Shown piece by piece: positions 17,180 to 27,456 of a stretch of 64,000 nucleotides of DNA. The translations under genes and the position numbers were made by a program. Each line of letters starts with the position of its first letter. Position 1 is the stretch's first letter. Below the pieces are notes generated by a model, which saw nothing but the letters and a program-made list of their open reading frames with translations, was not told the origin of the DNA and made no database searches. This DNA comes from Nocardia alba NBRC 108234 (GTDB taxonomy: Bacteria; Actinomycetota; Actinomycetes; Mycobacteriales; Mycobacteriaceae), in NCBI RefSeq assembly GCF_001612665.1, contig NZ_BDAX01000012.1, positions 124,001-188,000 of the forward strand, written 5' to 3'.

Positions 17180-17989
17180 GTGCGTCTCGCCACCTGGAAC
17201 GTCAACTCGATCCGCTCCCGCGTCGATCGGGCGGTCGCCTTTCTGGACCGCCACGATATCGATGTGCTGGCCCTACAGGAGACCAAGTGCCGTGACGATC
17301 AGTTCCCGTTCGAGCAGTTCGAGGCCGCGGGATACGAGGTGGCGCACGTGGGCCTCAATCAGTGGAACGGCGTCGCGATCGTTTCCCGGGTCGGGCTCAC
17401 CGAGGTGGAACTCGCGTTCCCCGATCAGCCGGGCTTCGACAAGGACGCGGGCGATTCGCTGATCGAATCGCCGGTGGTCGAGGCGCGCGCGATCGGCGCG
17501 ACCTGCGGCGGGGTGCGGGTGTGGAGCCTCTACGTCCCCAACGGGCGCGCGCTCGCCGACCCGCACTACACCTACAAACTGAACTGGCTCTCGACCCTGC
17601 GCGCGCAGGCGGCCGGCTGGCTGACCGAGGACCCGGACGCGAAGATCGCACTGGTCGGCGACTGGAATATCGCCCCCACCGACGACGACGTGTGGGCGCC
17701 GGAACTGTTCGTCGGCAAGACCCACACCTCCGCGCCCGAACGCGAGGCGTTTCAGTCGATGCTCGATCTCGGTTTCCGCGACGTGCTGCGCCCGTTCGCC
17801 CCCGGTCCCGGCGTCTACACCTACTGGGACTACACCCAGCTGCGTTTCCCCCGTAAAGAGGGCATGCGCATCGACTTCATCCTCGCCTCGCCCACTCTCG
17901 CCGACCAGATCAAGGACGCCTCGGTGGACCGTGAGGAGCGCAAGGGCAAGGGCGCCAGCGACCACGCGCCGGTGATCGCCGAATTCTGA
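17180..17989 (+). CDS. xthA: Exodeoxyribonuclease III (AP endonuclease)
   Basis: This 269-residue DNA repair nuclease acts at abasic sites and at blocked 3' ends. Motifs: ATWNVNSIRSR at the N-terminus, LQETKC (metal-binding Glu), GDWNIAPTDDDVW, the YWDYT...GMRIDFILAS block and the terminal GASDHAPVIAEF with the catalytic Asp-His. The GTG at 17180 was chosen because it starts directly at the first beta strand. It is 28 bp downstream of the GNAT gene, probably in the same unit. Confidence 0.95.
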   Translation: MRLATWNVNSIRSRVDRAVAFLDRHDIDVLALQETKCRDDQFPFEQFEAAGYEVAHVGLNQWNGVAIVSRVGLTEVELAFPDQPGFDKDAGDSLIESPVVEARAIGATCGGVRVWSLYVPNGRALADPHYTYKLNWLSTLRAQAAGWLTEDPDAKIALVGDWNIAPTDDDVWAPELFVGKTHTSAPEREAFQSMLDLGFRDVLRPFAPGPGVYTYWDYTQLRFPRKEGMRIDFILASPTLADQIKDASVDREERKGKGASDHAPVIAEF

Positions 17990-18012
17990 CGGCACCGCGC
18001 GCGTTCTCGGAT

Positions 18013-18044
18013 ACGTTGGAGGCGGAAGTTCCAGCCTGCAACGT
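18013..18044. promoter_or_regulatory. Operator-like inverted repeat upstream of hmgA
   Basis: ACGTTGGAGGC (18013-18023) faces GCCTGCAACGT (18034-18044), 11-nt arms with two mismatches and a 10-nt spacer. It ends 17 nt before the GTG of hmgA and overlaps the expected promoter or leader. It could be the site of a regulator of tyrosine catabolism; no regulator gene is adjacent. Confidence 0.45.
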
Positions 18045-18061
18045 AGCGGGAGGTGCGTTTC

Positions 18062-19263
18062 GTGTCGTTCTATCGTCAGGTAGGCGCGGTGCCGCCGAAG
18101 CGGCATACCCAGCATCGGGATGAGCGCGGCAACCTCTATTACGAAGAGCTGATGGGCGAGGAGGGGTTCGCCGGGACTCCTCACTGCTGTATCACCGCGC
18201 GCTGCCGCCCGCGATCGTCGACTCGGCGGTCTGGAATCTGCCCGACCAGACATTGACACCGAACCATCCGCTGCGCCATCGGCATCTGCGGCTACCGCTG
18301 CTGTTTCCCGGCGATACCGCGACGACGACCGACCCGGTGACCGGACGCAGGTTGCTGCTGGCCAATGCCGATGTGCGGATCTCGTATGTGGTCGCCAAGG
18401 GCGCGTCCCCGCTGTACCGCAATGCCATCGGCGACGAACTGGTCTATGTGGAATCCGGTGCGGCCGTGGTGGAGAGCGTGTTCGGGGTGGTGCCGGTCCG
18501 GCAGGGCGATCAGGTACTCATGCCACGGGCGACAACGCATCGCTGGTTGCCGACCGGCGATGCACCGTTGCGCGCGTATGTGATCGAGGCATCGAGCCAT
18601 ATCACCCCGCCCAAACGCTATCTCTCGAAATTCGGTCAGCTACTGGAGAATTCGCCGTACTGCGAGCGAGATCTGCACGGGCCGCTCGAAATCCCGCTCG
18701 TCGAGGACACCGAGGTGGAGGTACTGGTCAAACATCGGGCGGGAAACGAGGTGATCGGCACCAGGATGGTCTACGCGACGCATCCGTTCGATGTGGTCGG
18801 CTGGGACGGTTGCCTGTATCCGTACACGTTCAATATCGCCGATTTCGAACCGATCACCGGCCGCGTTCATCAGCCGCCGCCGGCGCATCAGGCCTTCGAG
18901 GCCACTAATTTCGTCATCTGCAATTTCGTACCGCGCAAGGTCGACTATCACCCGCTGTCGATTCCGGTGCCGTACTACCACTCGAATGTGGATTCCGACG
19001 AGATCATGTTCTATTGCGGCGGAAACTACGAGGCGCGCAAGGGTTCCGGGATCGCCCACGGTTCGGTCTCGGTGCATCCGGGCGGTTACGCGCACGGCCC
19101 ACAACCCGGCGCTTACGAACGCAGCATCGGGGTGGAGTACTTCGACGAACTGGCGGTGATGGTGGATACCTTCCGACCGCTGCAACTCGGCGAAGGGGCG
19201 CTGGCCTGCGAAGATCCCGCCTACGCGTGGACCTGGTCCGGTCGTGGACCGGGGCTCGCATGA
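18062..19263 (+). pseudogene. hmgA: Homogentisate 1,2-dioxygenase, disrupted by a one-base frameshift
   Basis: The enzyme opens the ring of homogentisate to maleylacetoacetate in tyrosine and phenylalanine breakdown. The GTG at 18062 follows GGGAGG with good spacing and yields FYRQVGAVPPKRHTQ and LYYEELMGEEGFAG. At about 18173-18177 the expected reading (GDSSLLYHRALPPAIVD) continues only in another frame: one G is missing from the GGG run. The second frame then runs intact to 19263 and holds the iron-site region (YYHSNVDSDEIMFY, HPGGYAHGPQPG). Either the gene is a recent pseudogene or the base is a sequencing error. The stop overlaps the start of the fumarylacetoacetase gene. Confidence 0.88.
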
Positions 19264-20474
19264 GCGAACGCGGCGGGCAGCCGATGACCGGCACGGGGGT
19301 TTCGCGGGTCGAGATACCGGCCGACTCGCTGTTCGGGCCGGAGAATATGCCCTACGGCGTTTTCGCACCCCCCGACGGCGACTTCCGGGTCGGTTGCCGA
19401 CTGGGCGACATGGTGCTCGATGTGGCCGCGCTACTGGGCGATCCGGTCTTCGCGCGCCCCGAGCTGAACGGTTTTCTCGCGCAGGGTCACGAACGCTGGC
19501 GTGAAGTCCGCGAGCGGTTGCGCGCACTCGCCGATACAGCGCTGCCGACCGATGCCGTGTATCCCGTCGCCACGGTGCGGATGGCGCTGCCGGTGCGGAT
19601 CGGCGATTACGTCGATTTCTACGCCAGCATCGACCACGCCACCAATCTCGGCCGGCTCTTGCGCCCGGACAGCGCACCGCTGCTGCCGAATTGGCGGCAC
19701 CTGCCCGTGGGCTACCACGGCCGGGCGGGCACCGTCGTCGTGTCGGACACCCCGGTTATCCGGCCGCGCGGACAACGGCGAACAGCCTCCGGCACACCTG
19801 ATTTCGGTCCATCGCAGCGGCTGGACATCGAGGCCGAACTCGGCTTCGTCGTCGGTTGCGGCTCCCCGCTCGGCGTGCCGGTCACCGTCGACGCGTTCAC
19901 CGAGCATGTCTTCGGCGTCGCCTTGGTCAACGACTGGTCGGCCCGCGATATCCAAGCCTGGGAGTACCAGCCGCTCGGCCCGTTCCTGGGTAAATCGTTC
20001 ACCACGTCCCTCTCGGCCTGGATCACCCCGCTGGCCGCGCTGACGCGGGCCCGGGTGCCGCTGCCGACCCAGCACCCCCAACCTCTCCCGTACCTGCGCG
20101 GCACCGAGGACTTCGGCCTCGATATCGACCTGGCCGTCTCCTGGAACGGTGACGTCGTCGCGCACCCGCCCTACGCGCGCATGTACTGGTCACCCGCCCA
20201 GATGCTGGCCCACCTCACCGCCAACGGCGCCTCGATCCGGCCCGGCGACCTCTACGCCTCCGGCACGATCTCGGGCCCCGGACCGTCCCAACGCGGCTCG
20301 TTCATCGAATTATCCTGGGGTGGAACACAACCCGTCATGGTGAACGATCAGACCCGCACCTTCCTGGCCGACGGCGACGAGGTGACGATCACCGCCACCG
20401 CGCCGGGCACCGAGGGCAGGCGAATCGGCCTCGGCGAGGTCGGTGGCGCAATCCTGCCCGCACGCGACACGTGA
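19260..20474 (+). CDS. fahA: Fumarylacetoacetase
   Basis: This 404-residue enzyme performs the last step of tyrosine breakdown, splitting fumarylacetoacetate into fumarate and acetoacetate. Diagnostic segments are DYVDFYASIDHATNLG (metal-binding Asp), YHGRAGTVVVSD, DIEAELGFVVG (metal-binding Glu) and VNDWSARDIQAWEYQPLGPF. The ATG at 19260 overlaps the hmgA stop (ATGA); another ATG at 19284 is possible. No maleylacetoacetate isomerase gene is nearby. If hmgA is truly broken this gene may be without substrate. Confidence 0.94.
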   Translation: MSERGGQPMTGTGVSRVEIPADSLFGPENMPYGVFAPPDGDFRVGCRLGDMVLDVAALLGDPVFARPELNGFLAQGHERWREVRERLRALADTALPTDAVYPVATVRMALPVRIGDYVDFYASIDHATNLGRLLRPDSAPLLPNWRHLPVGYHGRAGTVVVSDTPVIRPRGQRRTASGTPDFGPSQRLDIEAELGFVVGCGSPLGVPVTVDAFTEHVFGVALVNDWSARDIQAWEYQPLGPFLGKSFTTSLSAWITPLAALTRARVPLPTQHPQPLPYLRGTEDFGLDIDLAVSWNGDVVAHPPYARMYWSPAQMLAHLTANGASIRPGDLYASGTISGPGPSQRGSFIELSWGGTQPVMVNDQTRTFLADGDEVTITATAPGTEGRRIGLGEVGGAILPARDT

Positions 20475-20622
20475 GGCGCCGCTAGCGGTTATGGGCCCGT
20501 CTCCGCGTCCACCCAGGGGCGGAGATGGTACTGGACCCACCTCCACCCCGAGGCGGTATCGGAAAGAATTCGGCGCGGGATACGGTGACGGTTCGAACGT
20601 TTCCGAGCAGAGGGCACCGACG

Positions 20623-22884
20623 ATGTTGACGAGAATCGCCCGCACCGCCGTTGCCCGACCACGATGGGTGGTCGCGGTCACACTGGTGCTGATGGTGTTG
20701 TGCGGCGCGATCGGCGCCACCGTGCACTCGCACATGAAATCCGGTGGATTCGTCACCGAAGATCTCGATTCGGTGCAGGCCAGCCAGTACCTGAGCGAAC
20801 ACTTCCCCGGCAGTGAGCCCAACTACGTCCTGACGGTCACCGCCGAGGGCGTCGCCGATTCCCCCGCCGCGCGGGCCGCCGCCGACCGCGCGCTCGCCGT
20901 CCTCGGATCGCATCCCGACATCGTCAGCGGCGTCCAGTCGTACTGGACCGCGCGCCCCGACCTCAAGCAGGCGATGCTCAGCAAGGACCGCACGCACGCG
21001 CTCATCCTGGCCAGCATCGAAGGCGACGACGCCGAATTGCCCGTTCGGGCCGCCCAGTTGAGCGAGGAACTCCAGGTGGAGAGCGGTCCGGTCACCGTCA
21101 GGGCCGGTGGGCTCGCCGCCTCGTTCGCCGATATCAACACCCAGATCAGCAAGGATCTGATCATCGCCGAGGCGATCGCGATCCCGATCACCGGCCTGCT
21201 GCTGGCGCTGGTGTTCGGCAGTCTCATGGCCGCCGCGCTGCCCATCGCGCTCGGGCTGTTCGCCATCGCGGCGTCCCTGGGCATTCTGCGCGTGCTGACC
21301 TCGCTCACCGACGTGTCGATCTTCGCACTCAACATGACCACGGCGCTCGGCCTGGCGTTGGCGATCGACTACAGCCTGTTCATCGTGAGCCGCTATCGCG
21401 AGGAGCTCACGAACGGCGCTACCCCGGCCGCGGCGGTGATCCGCGCGATCCAGACCGCCGGTCGTACGGTCGTGTACTCGGCGCTGGTCGTCGCGCTCTC
21501 GCTGTCGGCACTGCTGGTCTTCCCGCAGTACTTCTTCAAGTCGTTCGCCTACGCGGGTATCGCCGTGGTCGCCGCCGCGGCCGCCGCCGCCGTGATCGTG
21601 CTGCCCGCCCTGCTCATCCTGGTCGGCGACCGCATCGACGCAGGCGACCTGCGCGCCCCCGTCCGCCGACTGTTCCGGCTGGCCCCGAGGGCGGACAAGC
21701 AACCGCGTGAGACCTTCTGGTACGGCCTCGTCGTCTGGGTGATGAAGCGCCCGTTGTCGATCGCGCTGGCCACCACCGCGTTCCTGCTGCTGCTCGGCTC
21801 GCCGTTCCTCGGCGTCCAGTTCGGCTACCCCGACGACCGATCGCTGCCCACCGGCGTCGCCAGTCGCGAAGTGGGCGACATCCTGCGCACCGAGTTCGAT
21901 GCCGACATGGCCTCGAGCGCGACCATCGTCCTCCCCGAATTCCGGGGCAGCACAGCCGAACTCGATGCCTACGCCCGCGACCTGTCCAAGGTGGCCGATG
22001 TACCGGCCGTGCTCAGCAGCGCGGCGGTGTACCGCAACGGGATGCGGGTGGCCGCCGGCGTGCCCGAGATGACCGACCCGCAGCACGGCGCCTACCTGTC
22101 GGTGGCCACCTCGCTGGACCCCTACTCCGACGCGGGCGGCGACCAACTCGACACCGTGCGCGCCGTTCCCGCGCCGTCGAAGGCTCTGATCACCGGCCCC
22201 GCCGCGCTGAACCAGGACTCGGTCAACGCCATCACCGGCAAACTGCCGCTGGCGGGCGCGCTGATCGCGCTCACCACACTGGTACTGCTGTTCCTGTTCA
22301 CCGGCAGCGTGGTGCTGCCGGTGAAGGCCTTGATCCTCAATATCCTGTCGCTGGCGGCGACGTTCGGCGCGATGGTGTGGATCTTCCAGGAAGGCCACCT
22401 GTCCGGGCTGCTCGGCTTCACCTCCACCGGCACCCTCAACCTGGCCATGCCCATCCTCATGTTCAGCCTGGCCTTCGGCGCGTCCATGGACTACGAGGTC
22501 TTCCTGCTGTCGCGGATCCGCGAGGAATGGCTGGCCGGACCGAAGACCACCGAGGGCAATACCGAGGCCGTCGCGATGGGCGTGGCCCGCACCGGGCGCA
22601 TCTTTACCGCCGCCGCGCTGCTGATGAGCATCGTGTTCCTCGGCGTCGCCAGCTCCGGGGTGTCGATGATGAAACTGTTCGGCCTCGGCTGCGCGCTGGC
22701 GGTGATCAGCGACGCGACCGTCATCCGTGGCCTGCTGGCCCCCGCCCTCATGCGCATGATGGGCGTCTGGAACTGGTGGGCGCCGAAACCCCTGGTGAAA
22801 CTGCACAACCGATTCGGCCTGCACGAAGCCGAGGAAACACCGGCACCGACCCCGGGAATCCTGGAAAAGAGCGCATCGGCCTAA
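20623..22884 (+). CDS. MMPL/RND-family membrane transporter
   Basis: This 753-residue transporter has two repeated halves, each with a first helix, a large outer loop and five or six clustered helices. The conserved Asp-Tyr proton-relay pairs are visible in ALAIDYSLFIVSRYREEL and SFGASMDYEVFLLSRIREEW-like segments. The ATG at 20623 was chosen because MLTRIARTAVARPRWVV is the typical MMPL start; longer forms read into the fumarylacetoacetase end. In mycolic-acid bacteria MmpL proteins export envelope lipids; in this case no lipid-synthesis gene is adjacent, so the cargo is unknown. It is followed by the palindromic repeat element. Confidence 0.9.
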   Translation: MLTRIARTAVARPRWVVAVTLVLMVLCGAIGATVHSHMKSGGFVTEDLDSVQASQYLSEHFPGSEPNYVLTVTAEGVADSPAARAAADRALAVLGSHPDIVSGVQSYWTARPDLKQAMLSKDRTHALILASIEGDDAELPVRAAQLSEELQVESGPVTVRAGGLAASFADINTQISKDLIIAEAIAIPITGLLLALVFGSLMAAALPIALGLFAIAASLGILRVLTSLTDVSIFALNMTTALGLALAIDYSLFIVSRYREELTNGATPAAAVIRAIQTAGRTVVYSALVVALSLSALLVFPQYFFKSFAYAGIAVVAAAAAAAVIVLPALLILVGDRIDAGDLRAPVRRLFRLAPRADKQPRETFWYGLVVWVMKRPLSIALATTAFLLLLGSPFLGVQFGYPDDRSLPTGVASREVGDILRTEFDADMASSATIVLPEFRGSTAELDAYARDLSKVADVPAVLSSAAVYRNGMRVAAGVPEMTDPQHGAYLSVATSLDPYSDAGGDQLDTVRAVPAPSKALITGPAALNQDSVNAITGKLPLAGALIALTTLVLLFLFTGSVVLPVKALILNILSLAATFGAMVWIFQEGHLSGLLGFTSTGTLNLAMPILMFSLAFGASMDYEVFLLSRIREEWLAGPKTTEGNTEAVAMGVARTGRIFTAAALLMSIVFLGVASSGVSMMKLFGLGCALAVISDATVIRGLLAPALMRMMGVWNWWAPKPLVKLHNRFGLHEAEETPAPTPGILEKSASA

Positions 22885-22921
22885 CAGCCACCCGAGGCAA
22901 CGAATACACTCCACACTCGTC

Positions 22922-23078
22922 ACGCCCTCCCCGACCTCGAGAAGGGGCCGCCGACGAAGTCGGCGGTCGCGGCCGTCCCGCCGATGGGAGGCCGATGCGT
23001 AGGCGACGAAGGAGCAAGCAACGGCCTCCCATCGGCGGGACACCAGGGGCCGCGACCTCGAGCGCGCCAGCGCTCCAA
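22922..23078 (+). repeat. Dispersed palindromic element, copy 1
   Basis: A long hairpin spans 22965-23057: an outer 10-bp arm GGTCGCGGCC (22965-22974) pairs with GGCCGCGACC (23048-23057), and an inner 19-bp arm (22975-22993) pairs perfectly with 23023-23041. The 29-nt loop contains a 23-nt block (22997-23019) that differs at one base from copy 2 at 44925-44947. A second small hairpin, GAGCGC-GCCA-GCGCTC (23060-23075), closes the element. The upstream CGCCCTCCCC segment is also shared. It sits between the MMPL gene and the TPP riboswitch, on the same strand as both. It may be a mobile miniature element or a structured RNA. Confidence 0.85.
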
Positions 23079-23082
23079 CAAA

Positions 23083-24835
<1,753 letters not shown>

Positions 24836-24851
24836 CCCGCACCACCATCGT

Positions 24852-24888
24852 CGACGCCCGTCCGGTCACCGTGATCGGGCGGGCGTCG
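24852..24888 (+). terminator. Probable thiC terminator hairpin
   Basis: CGACGCCCG (24852-24860) pairs with CGGGCGTCG (24880-24888) around a 19-nt loop, 17 nt after the thiC stop. It is GC-rich with no U tract, as is common in actinobacteria. Confidence 0.5.
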
Positions 24889-24989
24889 TGGCGCGTGCAC
24901 CCTGAATTCGGGGCTTTCGCGCACCGTGGCGATCGGTAACGATGGCGATCGTGTCGACCTACCGGCACGCCCAGCACTGAGGTGAATCA

Positions 24990-25184
24990 ATGAAGCGCAT
25001 CGTCGCAGGAGCCCTCGCGGCCGCCGCCCTGTCCATCGCCGCACCGCTCGGCACCGCCGCGGCCGCGTCCGTGCCGGTCGCCGACTCCGGTTCGTCGTCC
25101 ATCGGGTGCACCTCGGATACCAGTCCGTGCGCCCTGCGTCCGCTGTTCGACCTGTTCACAGCCATCACCACGGGCAGCGCCTAG
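24990..25184 (+). CDS. Small secreted protein of unknown function
   Basis: This is a 64-residue product. The ATG at 24990 follows GAGGTGA with good spacing. Residues 1-26 are a classical signal peptide (MKRIVAGALAAAALS... ending in AAA-AS). The mature part is only about 38 residues, with two cysteines (IGCTSDTSPC) that may form a disulfide and a hydrophobic LRPLFDLFTAI stretch. I recognise no family. About 155 bp upstream to thiC and 127 bp downstream to the thioesterase gene show no other gene. Confidence 0.66.
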   Translation: MKRIVAGALAAAALSIAAPLGTAAAASVPVADSGSSSIGCTSDTSPCALRPLFDLFTAITTGSA

Positions 25185-25311
25185 ACCCGACCCGCGCGCG
25201 AGCGAGCTCCGTGGTGGGTCGCGCCGATCGGCGGATTCACCCGGGAGCGCGGCCGCCGACGACGAGCACCGCGGCTGTGCCCGGATCGTCGCGCGGGGTA
25301 ACGTCGGCTGG

Positions 25312-26106
25312 GTGGCCGATGCCTTCTACCGCCGAGACCCCGCGGACCCCAACCGGTACCTCTCGACCGAGCTGACCCGGGGGCCGTGGTCGCCGGACGC
25401 CCAGCACGCCGGACCACCGTCCGCTCTGCTCGGGCATGTGATCGAGCGTTGCGAGCCCCGGCCGGGATTCCAGGTGGGACGAGTCGCCGTCGAGATTCTC
25501 GGGCCGGTACCGCTGGCTCCGCTCACCGCGCAGGCGAAGGTGGTGCGCTCGGGGCGCAGTGTCGAACTGATCGAGGCGACCCTGTCGTCGGAGCGCGGGC
25601 CGGTGATGCAGGCCAACGCGTGGCGGCTCAAGCTCGCCGAGCCCGCCCTCGATCTGCCGACGGAGTTCGTGCCGACCGGTACCAGGCCGCTGCCCGCGGC
25701 GGCCGAGCCGGAGCGGTTTCCCTCCGATCAGGCGATCGGTTTTCACACCGGTATCGAATACCGTTTCAGCGCAGGCTCTTTCGCCGCGCCGGGCCCTGCG
25801 GTCTGCTGGATCCGGTTGAAGTACCCGATCGTCGCGGGCACCACCCCGAGCCCGCTGGAACGCACGCTGGCCGCCGCCGACTCGGGCAATGGGGTCAGCT
25901 CGGTCCTCGACTGGTCGAAATACCTGTTCATCAATACCGACCTCATCGTCACCCTGCATCGCCAGCCCGTCGGCGAGTGGGTGTGCCTGGACGCGATCAC
26001 CCACCCACAGCCACACGGCATCGGTCTCGCCGAATCCGCGCTGTTCGACGAGACCGGGCCGATCGGGCGCAGCACCCAGACGCTGCTCATCGCGCCGCGG
26101 GGCTGA
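25312..26106 (+). CDS. Acyl-CoA thioesterase-like protein (double hotdog, TesB type)
   Basis: This 264-residue protein starts at a GTG giving MADAFYRRDP. The N-terminal half has the features of an acyl-CoA thioesterase hotdog (WSPDAQHAGPPSALLGHVIE, then VAVEILGPVPLAPLTAQAKVVR), and the second half contains the pairing hotdog, ending GPIGRSTQTLLIAPRG. Family members hydrolyse acyl-CoA esters to free acid and CoA; the chain-length preference is unknown. It is convergent with the SRPBCC gene, with no space between the two stops. Family-level call only. Confidence 0.78.
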   Translation: MADAFYRRDPADPNRYLSTELTRGPWSPDAQHAGPPSALLGHVIERCEPRPGFQVGRVAVEILGPVPLAPLTAQAKVVRSGRSVELIEATLSSERGPVMQANAWRLKLAEPALDLPTEFVPTGTRPLPAAAEPERFPSDQAIGFHTGIEYRFSAGSFAAPGPAVCWIRLKYPIVAGTTPSPLERTLAAADSGNGVSSVLDWSKYLFINTDLIVTLHRQPVGEWVCLDAITHPQPHGIGLAESALFDETGPIGRSTQTLLIAPRG

Positions 26107-26613
26107 TCAGGGACGCGGCTTCACCAAATCGGCGTTGCCGTGCTTGCGCAACTCCGACTCCCCGGTGCTCGTGCGCCGGAACGGATCGCCTTCGCCGGTG
26201 GTGAGCAGGCCGCGCAGGCTGCTGGTGATGTAGGCGCCCCAGGCGTTGGCGCACACCTCGTAGCATTCTCCGGCGGGGACCAAACCCGCATGGGTGAAAC
26301 GGATTTCGGTGCCTTCGGCGTTCTCGGTGAGCTCGAAGACGACGTCGGTGTCCTCCCACTCGGTGGTGTCGGCGATGAACGACAGGTGCGAGTCGGTGAC
26401 GTGCCAGACCAGGCGCTCGCCGGGGATCGATTCGGTGGTGGTCATGGTGCAGCGGTGCAGGCCGGGGACCTCGAAGAGGTAGCTGTCGCCGACCGTGCCG
26501 GTGCTGCCCTCGATGGTCTCCGACCACCAGGCCCATACATTGTTGATAGCCGCGAAAGCCTCGTCGGGTGTCTTCGCGACGGTGATGGTGGCGGTGAAGT
26601 CGTTGTCGCTCAT
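26107..26613 (-). CDS. SRPBCC (AHSA1-type) ligand-binding domain protein
   Basis: This 168-residue protein starts at MSDNDFTATITV, behind AAAGG. It has the Bet v 1-like helix-grip pattern: an initial strand, the helix TPDEAFAAINNVWAWWSE, central strands with WHVTDSHLSFI, and a long C-terminal helix (CYEVCANAWGAYITSSLRGLL). Such proteins bind hydrophobic ligands in a central cavity. It is the last gene of a three-gene operon with an ArsR regulator and a second SRPBCC protein. Confidence 0.85.
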   Translation of the reverse strand: MSDNDFTATITVAKTPDEAFAAINNVWAWWSETIEGSTGTVGDSYLFEVPGLHRCTMTTTESIPGERLVWHVTDSHLSFIADTTEWEDTDVVFELTENAEGTEIRFTHAGLVPAGECYEVCANAWGAYITSSLRGLLTTGEGDPFRRTSTGESELRKHGNADLVKPRP

Positions 26614-26629
26614 CGCTTTTCCTTTCGGC

Positions 26630-26959
26630 TCAGCAGTCGAGATGGCGGCGGAGCGCGTCGAGTGGGCCGTCCCAGTCACGGGACAGGGCGGCCAGGAATT
26701 GTTGTGCCACTTGCATCGGGGCGGAGTCGAGGCGGTAGCGCACCCGCCGCCGCTCCCCCGGTTCCGCGATCACCAGGCCCGCCTCCGCGAGCAGGGCGAG
26801 GTGTTTCGCGATCGCCTGCCGGGTGATGGGCAGACGATCGGCGAGGTCGGTCGCGGTGGCCGGGCCGTGCGCGGCGAGTTCGGCCAGTACCGACCGCCTG
26901 CTCGGATCGGCCAGCGCGACGAAGACTCGTTCGGCGGTGGCCTCCAGCTCAGGCCGCAT
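26630..26959 (-). CDS. ArsR-family transcriptional regulator
   Basis: This 109-residue winged-helix repressor starts at MRPELEATAERVFVALADPSRR, the usual ArsR opening. The recognition region is TATDLADRLPITRQAIAKHLALLAEAGLV, followed by the wing (RRRVRYRL). No metal-binding ELCVC motif is present, so it is of the metal-independent (SdpR-like) type. The start overlaps the end of the upstream SRPBCC gene by 11 nt. It probably controls its own operon through the twin palindromes at 27396-27444. Confidence 0.9.
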   Translation of the reverse strand: MRPELEATAERVFVALADPSRRSVLAELAAHGPATATDLADRLPITRQAIAKHLALLAEAGLVIAEPGERRRVRYRLDSAPMQVAQQFLAALSRDWDGPLDALRRHLDC

Positions 26960-27380
26960 CGAGGTACTCGGCGAGCTCGCCCAGCTCGCTCTTCCAGCCG
27001 CCGATATTGCCTTCGAACGCTGCCTTGTGCGCGTCATCGGGCAACTGGGCGAAGCCGGTCTCGGTGACGGTCAGCCGGGTGCCGTCGCCGACCGCCTCGA
27101 GGCTGAACTCGACATAGGTGCGGCGCGGATCGTCATCGGGCAGTCCATTGATCCCCCAGGTGTATCCGAACACCGACGGCTCCTCTACCCGCTCCACCCG
27201 CATGTTCGCGATATGCCCCTCCACCCAGGTCATCTGCGCCGCACCGCCCGGCCGCAGGTCGATGGTGGCGGTATTGCCGAACCAGCTACCCAGCCCCTCG
27301 GCCGTCGTGATCGCCGCCCACACCTTCGTCGGCGGATGGGCGAGTTCCACAGTTCGCACGATCTGATCAGGGAATCCCAT
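26949..27380 (-). CDS. SRPBCC (Aha1-like) domain protein
   Basis: This 143-residue first gene of the operon starts at MGFPDQIVRTVELAHPPTKVW, behind AAGGAG. The AHSA1 fold is clear (VWAAITTAEGLGSWFGNTA, then a C-terminal helix GGWKSELGELAEYLDAA). Pairing of AHSA1 proteins with an ArsR regulator is common in actinobacteria; the ligand and role are unknown. Confidence 0.87.
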   Translation of the reverse strand: MGFPDQIVRTVELAHPPTKVWAAITTAEGLGSWFGNTATIDLRPGGAAQMTWVEGHIANMRVERVEEPSVFGYTWGINGLPDDDPRRTYVEFSLEAVGDGTRLTVTETGFAQLPDDAHKAAFEGNIGGWKSELGELAEYLDAA

Positions 27381-27395
27381 GATGTCTCCTTCGTC

Positions 27396-27444
27396 AGTAG
27401 CAACCGATTGGTTGCTACTGACTTTATGGCAACCAATTGGTTGC
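27396..27444 (-). promoter_or_regulatory. Twin palindromic operator upstream of the SRPBCC-ArsR operon
   Basis: Two near-identical palindromes lie before the operon: AGTAGCAACC-GATT-GGTTGCTACT (27396-27419, perfect 10-bp arms) and GCAACCAATTGGTTGC (27429-27444, perfect). They share the core GCAACCRATTGGTTGC and their centres are 29 bp apart. The first ends 16 nt from the start codon, so a bound dimer would block transcription. It fits an ArsR-type site. Confidence 0.82.
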
Positions 27445-27456
27445 GTCAAGGGTGGC

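Noticed and set aside
22922..23078. Minus-strand peptide shared by both palindromic elements (ACSFVAYA...)
   Set aside because: The similarity follows from the conserved loop DNA; the frames lack ribosome sites and differ outside the loop, so they are not supported as genes.
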